A stretch of DNA of 64,000 nt, taken from positions 62,001 through 126,000 of the forward strand of contig QCLK01000003.1 of assembly GCA_003214615.1 (NCBI GenBank), in the 5' to 3' direction. Made by a program: the position numbers and the translations under genes. This DNA is from Pelagibacteraceae bacterium AG-414-E02. GTDB lineage: Bacteria > Pseudomonadota > Alphaproteobacteria > Pelagibacterales > Pelagibacteraceae. The notes under the pieces were generated by a model. That model saw nothing but the letters and a program-made list of their open reading frames with translations. It ran no database searches and was not told the DNA's origin. Below are positions 60,075 to 64,000 of the stretch, one piece after another. Every line of letters begins with the position of its first letter. The stretch's first letter is position 1.

Positions 60075-62108
60075 TTGAAAAATAATTGGTCAAAAAAAAT
60101 TGCAAAAAAATATATAAAAAAGTACCAAAAACTTGGGTTTTCTAACGATTTAGCGCTCAGAGTCTACACGACTCGCTTACTTGGAAGAAATAAAGAGCTA
60201 GTTTTACATGGCGGAGGAAATACTTCCGTCAAAACTACAATTAAGGATATTGATGGAAAAAAATATAAAGTCCTTTGTGTGAAAGGAAGTGGTTGGGATA
60301 TGGCAGATATAGAGCCTCCTGGTCTTCCTGCAGTTAAACTAGAACCATTATTGGCTTTAAAAAATAAAAAATATTTATCAGATGAAGATATGGTTGCTTA
60401 TCAAAAAAGAAATTTGATTGATATTAAATCACCAAATCCTTCTGTAGAAACATTTTTACATGCTTTTTTACCCTTCAAGTATGTAGATCATACTCATGCA
60501 GATTCCATACTTAATATAACGAATAGACCAGGTGGATTGAGTTTATGCAAAAAAATCTTTGGTGATAAAGTTAGTATTGTTCCTTATGTAATGCCAGGAT
60601 TTATGTTAGCCAAAAAAATTAATGAAGTTTATTCAAAAAATCCAAAAATAAACTGTTTAATATTAATGAACCATGGAATCTTTACTTTTGCTAACGATTG
60701 TAAAGCAGCTTACGATTTAATGATAAAATATGTTTCAAAAGCTGAAAATACTATTAAAAAATTAAAGAGTAAAAAAATTAAACAAATTAAAAAATTCTCT
60801 CCAAAATTTAACCCTCATGAAGTTGCTCCAATAATAAGGGGGCTTTTATCTGAAAACAAAGATCAAAAATTTGTTATTAATTATAGACTAAATAAACATC
60901 TAAAATATTTTATAAATGGAAAAAATGTCAGGACTTATTCATCAAAAGGGACTGCTACACCTGATCACGTAATTAGAGTAAAACCATTTCCCTTAATAAT
61001 AACTCCTAAAAAAAATTCTTCAGTAGAACAATTTAAAAAGATAGCAAAAAAAGCTTTTGCAAATTATCGTAAAAAATACATTCACTATTTCAATGTAAAC
61101 CATAGAAAAGCTAAAGAAAAAAAGGTAATGTTGGACACTTCTCCCAGAGTGGTTTTGGTACAAAACGTTGGCATGTTTAGTGTTGGTAAAGACTTGAACG
61201 CTGCAAAAATTGCTGGAGATTTAACTGAAACTAATGCTAGAGTAATTTCTTCCGTTGAAGAAACATCAAGTTACAAATTTATTCCTGAAAAAGATCTATT
61301 TGATGTTGAGTATTGGTCTTTAGAACAAGCAAAGATTAAAAAGAAGAAGAAACTCCTTGAAGGAAATGTTGTTGCAGTTACAGGAAGTACTGGAACTATA
61401 GGTTTCGAAACTTATAAAATGTTTAAAAGTTATGGAGCTGAAGTTGTTCTGCTTGATAATAATTTAGAACGCTTGAGAGAAGTACAGTCAAAAATTAAAG
61501 ATCTCTGTATTCATTGTGATGTAACAAATAAAAAAAGTGTGAAAAACGCTTTTAAACAAATTTGTGAAAAATTTGGTGGAATTGATATTTTAGTTTCAAA
61601 CGCAGGTACAGCTCCGGGCGGATCTATAGGAGAAGTAAGTGACGAATTATTAAGAAAAAGTTTTGAAATTAACTTTTTTTCTCATCAAAACTGCGCTTCT
61701 GAAGCAGTCAAAATAATGAAAAAACAAAATATTAATGGATGTTTACTTTTTAATATTTCAAAACAATCTGTAAATCCCGGAAAAAACTTCGGTCCTTATG
61801 GTTTACCCAAATCAGCCTTGCTTAGTTTGTGTAAACAATATGCTGTTGATTATGGATCTTATGGAATCAGATCCAATGGAGTGAACGCTGATAGAATAAG
61901 AAGTGGTTTAATGACAGATAAAATGATCAAGACCAGAGCACAAGCAAGATCAGTAACTACTTCTGATTACATGAAAGGTAATTTATTATTAAATGAAGTA
62001 AAAGCCGAAGATGTTGCTAAAGCATTTCTTCATTTGGCTACTTCAAAAAAAACTACAGGAGCTGTTCTCACAGTTGATGGTGGAAATATAGCTGCTTCAC
62101 TAAGATAG
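60075..62108 (+). CDS. Class II aldolase-short-chain dehydrogenase fusion
   Basis: It has 677 residues from TTG 60075, which is 7 nt after GGAG (60064-60067); another in-frame TTG at 60069 is too close to it. Counted from that longer reading, the aldolase half has GGGNTS (48-53), VKGSGWD (71-77), Glu127, HTH (141-143) and His202, the zinc and phosphate sites of the fuculose/rhamnulose aldolase family. The dehydrogenase half has TGSTGTIG (438-445), NAG (511-513), Ser564/567 and YGLPK (577-581). It resembles bifunctional rhamnulose-phosphate aldolase/dehydrogenases, but beside mtnA/mtnP it may act on 5-methylthioribulose-1-phosphate. Confidence 0.88.
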   Translation: MKNNWSKKIAKKYIKKYQKLGFSNDLALRVYTTRLLGRNKELVLHGGGNTSVKTTIKDIDGKKYKVLCVKGSGWDMADIEPPGLPAVKLEPLLALKNKKYLSDEDMVAYQKRNLIDIKSPNPSVETFLHAFLPFKYVDHTHADSILNITNRPGGLSLCKKIFGDKVSIVPYVMPGFMLAKKINEVYSKNPKINCLILMNHGIFTFANDCKAAYDLMIKYVSKAENTIKKLKSKKIKQIKKFSPKFNPHEVAPIIRGLLSENKDQKFVINYRLNKHLKYFINGKNVRTYSSKGTATPDHVIRVKPFPLIITPKKNSSVEQFKKIAKKAFANYRKKYIHYFNVNHRKAKEKKVMLDTSPRVVLVQNVGMFSVGKDLNAAKIAGDLTETNARVISSVEETSSYKFIPEKDLFDVEYWSLEQAKIKKKKKLLEGNVVAVTGSTGTIGFETYKMFKSYGAEVVLLDNNLERLREVQSKIKDLCIHCDVTNKKSVKNAFKQICEKFGGIDILVSNAGTAPGGSIGEVSDELLRKSFEINFFSHQNCASEAVKIMKKQNINGCLLFNISKQSVNPGKNFGPYGLPKSALLSLCKQYAVDYGSYGIRSNGVNADRIRSGLMTDKMIKTRAQARSVTTSDYMKGNLLLNEVKAEDVAKAFLHLATSKKTTGAVLTVDGGNIAASLR

Positions 62109-62111
62109 TTT

Positions 62112-62450
62112 TTAATTATTTGTCTTTCCGATTAAGTTAACCATTATTACACCTATAATAATAAAAGCTAATCCGATATTTGTATAAAGATTTGGTGTCT
62201 GGTTAAATTTAAAAACTCCAACTAAGACTGTTGCTATAATACAAAGTCCAGCAAATGAAGCATAAGTTATGCCAACAGGAATCACTTTCATTACAAGTGA
62301 TAAAGTAAACATACATAAAACAATTGTAATTGCCGTGATAATGCTTGGAATCAATACTGTAAACCCTTGAGCACTCTTTGCAAAACCATTTGCAGCTGTA
62401 CCTAAAGCAACAGCTATAATCAAAATTATGTATGCTGAAATATTACTCAC
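62112..62450 (-). CDS. SMR/DMT-type small membrane protein lacking acidic residues
   Basis: It is 112 residues with four hydrophobic helices. GFTVLIPSIITAI, PVGITYASFAG and a GVIMVNLIGK C-terminus place it in the small multidrug resistance fold. SMR carriers need a glutamate in helix 1 (Glu14 in EmrE). Here the aligned region has no acid, and the whole protein contains no Asp or Glu. It overlaps mtnA by 4 nt (ATGA), so it belongs to the mtnP-mtnA operon. Its substrate and mechanism are unknown. Confidence 0.75.
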   Translation of the reverse strand: MSNISAYIILIIAVALGTAANGFAKSAQGFTVLIPSIITAITIVLCMFTLSLVMKVIPVGITYASFAGLCIIATVLVGVFKFNQTPNLYTNIGLAFIIIGVIMVNLIGKTNN

Positions 62451-63523
62451 TTAAATAATCCTTTCAGTCCTTTTTCTGATGCTTCACAGACGCCTTTTTC
62501 AGTTATTAATCCTGTAACATATTTTGCTGGAGTAACATCAAAAGCCAAGTTCATTGCTTTGCTTTTTTGTGGATAAATTAATATTTTTTGAAGCTTCTTA
62601 TCTTTATCTAATCCTTCAACGTGGGTTAATTCCTCCGAGTTTCTTTCTTCAATTGGGATATCTTTAAAATCCTTTATATTCCAATCTATCGTAGAGCTTG
62701 GTAGTGCTACATAAAATGGAACATTATTATCTTTAGCTGCTAATGCTTTTAAATAAGTACCAATTTTATTACAAACATCTCCAGTAGATAGAGTTCTATC
62801 AGTTCCAACAATACACATATCTACTTCACCTCTTTGCATTAATATTCCACCCGTATTATCTGCAATAATTGTGTTAGGAATTTTTTCTTCATTTAATTCG
62901 TATGAAGTTAAATTAGCTCCTTGATTTCTTGGTCTTGTTTCATCAACCCAAACATGAACGGGAATTCCTTTTTTATGCGCATGATAGATAGGTGAAGTTG
63001 CTGTTCCCCAATTAATCGTTGCAAGCCAACCGGCGTTACAATGGGTTAAAATATTTACTTTATCTTTCTTTTTATTATAAATTTCTTCAATAATTTTTAA
63101 TCCGTTTAATCCAATATTTTCACAGAACTTAACATCTTCTTCACATATTGCTTTTGCTTCATCTAAAGCTACTTTTAATAGTTCGTTGTTGTTAACTCCT
63201 GATAATTTTTTCATCATTCGATCTACGGCCCACTTTAAATTAATTGCTGTTGGTCTTGATTGAATTAATTCTTCTGAACTTTTCTTAATAAAATTAGGGT
63301 CATTTTTTTCCATAATAGCTAAAACAATACCGTAAGCAGCAGTTCCACCTATTAATGGAGCTCCCCTAACCTCCATAACTTTGATGGCGTTAATTGCATC
63401 TTTTACTGTTTTAAGATCTTTAATTATAAATTGGTGAGGAAGTTTTGTTTGATCAATAATTTTTACAACTTGATTTTGTTCGTCAAACCAAATTGTACGA
63501 TATTCTTTTCCTTCTATTTTCAT
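62447..63523 (-). CDS. mtnA: Methylthioribose-1-phosphate isomerase
   Basis: Converts 5-methylthioribose-1-phosphate to 5-methylthioribulose-1-phosphate. It is 358 residues. VRGAPLIGGTAAYG, THCNAGWLATINWGTA with the catalytic Cys and VGTDRTLSTGDVCNKIGTY with the catalytic Asp are MtnA signatures; eIF2B-type homologues lack this pair. It overlaps mtnP by 4 nt upstream and the SMR gene by 4 nt downstream. Confidence 0.94.
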   Translation of the reverse strand: MKIEGKEYRTIWFDEQNQVVKIIDQTKLPHQFIIKDLKTVKDAINAIKVMEVRGAPLIGGTAAYGIVLAIMEKNDPNFIKKSSEELIQSRPTAINLKWAVDRMMKKLSGVNNNELLKVALDEAKAICEEDVKFCENIGLNGLKIIEEIYNKKKDKVNILTHCNAGWLATINWGTATSPIYHAHKKGIPVHVWVDETRPRNQGANLTSYELNEEKIPNTIIADNTGGILMQRGEVDMCIVGTDRTLSTGDVCNKIGTYLKALAAKDNNVPFYVALPSSTIDWNIKDFKDIPIEERNSEELTHVEGLDKDKKLQKILIYPQKSKAMNLAFDVTPAKYVTGLITEKGVCEASEKGLKGLFK

Positions 63524-64000
63524 TTATTTAGAACTCTTCCAGCTACTGTTTTTAGTTTTTTAATTGTCTTTTTAGATCTTTTTTCTGGAGCTGTAATAAT
63601 TGCTACATCCAGGCAATTATTTGTAGGGTCTTTAGGATCTATATGATTTTCAAAGTTTTCTATAATATTTTTAACCATATTTTTTGCTTTAGCAGCATTA
63701 CCTAATAAAACTTTAATAACCGTTTGCACATCAACGTTTTCATGGTCTGGATGCCAACAATCATAATCCGTAACCATTGATACTGATGCATATCTAATTT
63801 CTGCTTCTCTTGCCAATTTTGCTTCAGGCATATTTGTCATTCCAATAACATCTGCTTTCCAAGATCTATATAAATTAGATTCGGCTAATGTTGAAAATTG
63901 AGGGCCTTCCATGACAACATAAGTTCCTCCTCTTTGGTAATCTATTTTTTCTTTTTTTATTGCTTCTTCGCAAGCATTCATTAAACCATTGGATGTCGGG
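63520..64000 (-). CDS. mtnP: 5'-methylthioadenosine phosphorylase (partial)
   Basis: Phosphorolyses MTA to adenine and methylthioribose-1-phosphate. The window has the C-terminal 160 residues; the frame stays open to 64000, with no start at the internal Met (63981), so the gene continues outside. Signatures are GGTYVVMEGPQFSTLAESNLYRSWKADVIGMTNMPEAKLAREAE and TDYDCWHPDHE, as in MTA phosphorylases of the PNP family. It overlaps mtnA by 4 nt. Confidence 0.93.
   Translation of the reverse strand, partial: PTSNGLMNACEEAIKKEKIDYQRGGTYVVMEGPQFSTLAESNLYRSWKADVIGMTNMPEAKLAREAEIRYASVSMVTDYDCWHPDHENVDVQTVIKVLLGNAAKAKNMVKNIIENFENHIDPKDPTNNCLDVAIITAPEKRSKKTIKKLKTVAGRVLNK

Noticed and set aside
60075-62108. 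Rhamnose catabolism role for the aldolase-dehydrogenase
   Set aside because: It was considered because of family resemblance, but no rhamnose isomerase, kinase or transporter is nearby, while mtnA and mtnP are. It is not excluded.

Overview
This is a very AT-rich, tightly packed bacterial chromosome segment. It has no gene-free stretch longer than about 300 bases: the longest holds three tRNA-scale spacers around tuf and is filled by tRNA genes. It carries no mobile element, rRNA or CRISPR array. Gene content and style (purSQL with a short PurL, class II DAHP synthase, SafE/TauE permease, DUF6165 and DUF3047 proteins, fused aldolase/dehydrogenase, many 1-20 nt gene overlaps, few strong Shine-Dalgarno sites) point to a free-living streamlined alphaproteobacterium, most likely Pelagibacterales (SAR11). 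That assignment is my inference; no 16S gene is present.

Layout. 1-17.7 kb (minus strand): one long ribosomal and transcription block, read as tRNA-Tyr, tRNA-Gly, tuf, tRNA-Trp, secE, nusG, rplKAJL, rpoBC, then rpsL, rpsG, fusA, rpsJ, rplC, rplD and the start of rplW. 17.8-23.1 kb: rlmB and tRNA-Thr (plus), then NAD kinase, a CMP-sugar synthetase-like gene, a DUF3047 lipo/periplasmic-type protein, tRNA-Leu, a family-8-like glycosyltransferase, a gamma-glutamylcyclotransferase and a CinA/MoaB-type protein (minus). 23.1-30.3 kb (plus): sfsA, map, purB, purC, purS, purQ, purL, bolA, grxD. 30.3-37.5 kb (minus): methyltransferase, rpsD, trmJ, cimA, cysS, nadE, aroG. 37.5-44.4 kb: pgl, glmS, a half-length glmU, gph, a LysE exporter, prpB, prpC and a GYD-domain gene. 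44.4-51.3 kb: nrdB and nrdA behind tandem NrdR-type boxes, phosphoglucomutase/phosphomannomutase, a TauE permease, dusA, rpoZ. 51.3-56.6 kb: MFS transporter, beta-hydroxyacid dehydrogenase, FMN-binding protein, a 24-codon micro-ORF coupled to a GT4 glycosyltransferase, a GT9 glycosyltransferase, DUF6165. 56.6-58.9 kb: polar amino acid ABC transporter (two permeases and a binding protein, no ATPase). 58.9-64 kb: a SpeD-SpeE fusion, a class II aldolase fused to a short-chain dehydrogenase, an SMR-like membrane protein, mtnA and mtnP.

The most interesting part is the last 5 kb. The SpeD-SpeE fusion would make spermidine and release 5'-methylthioadenosine (MTA). MtnP and MtnA would turn MTA into 5-methylthioribulose-1-phosphate. 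The neighbouring aldolase could split this into DHAP and methylthioacetaldehyde, and its own dehydrogenase domain could reduce the aldehyde to methylthioethanol. This would be a compact, partly fused version of the known DHAP shunt, beside an amino-acid/opine-type transporter and an SMR-family protein that has no acidic residue at all. The individual enzymes are recognisable; the joined pathway is inference. Other points worth a second look are the GlmU protein that lacks its uridyltransferase half, the micro-ORF at 54087, a perfect 14-bp hairpin abutting a permease start codon, and two divergent start codons only 3 nt apart.
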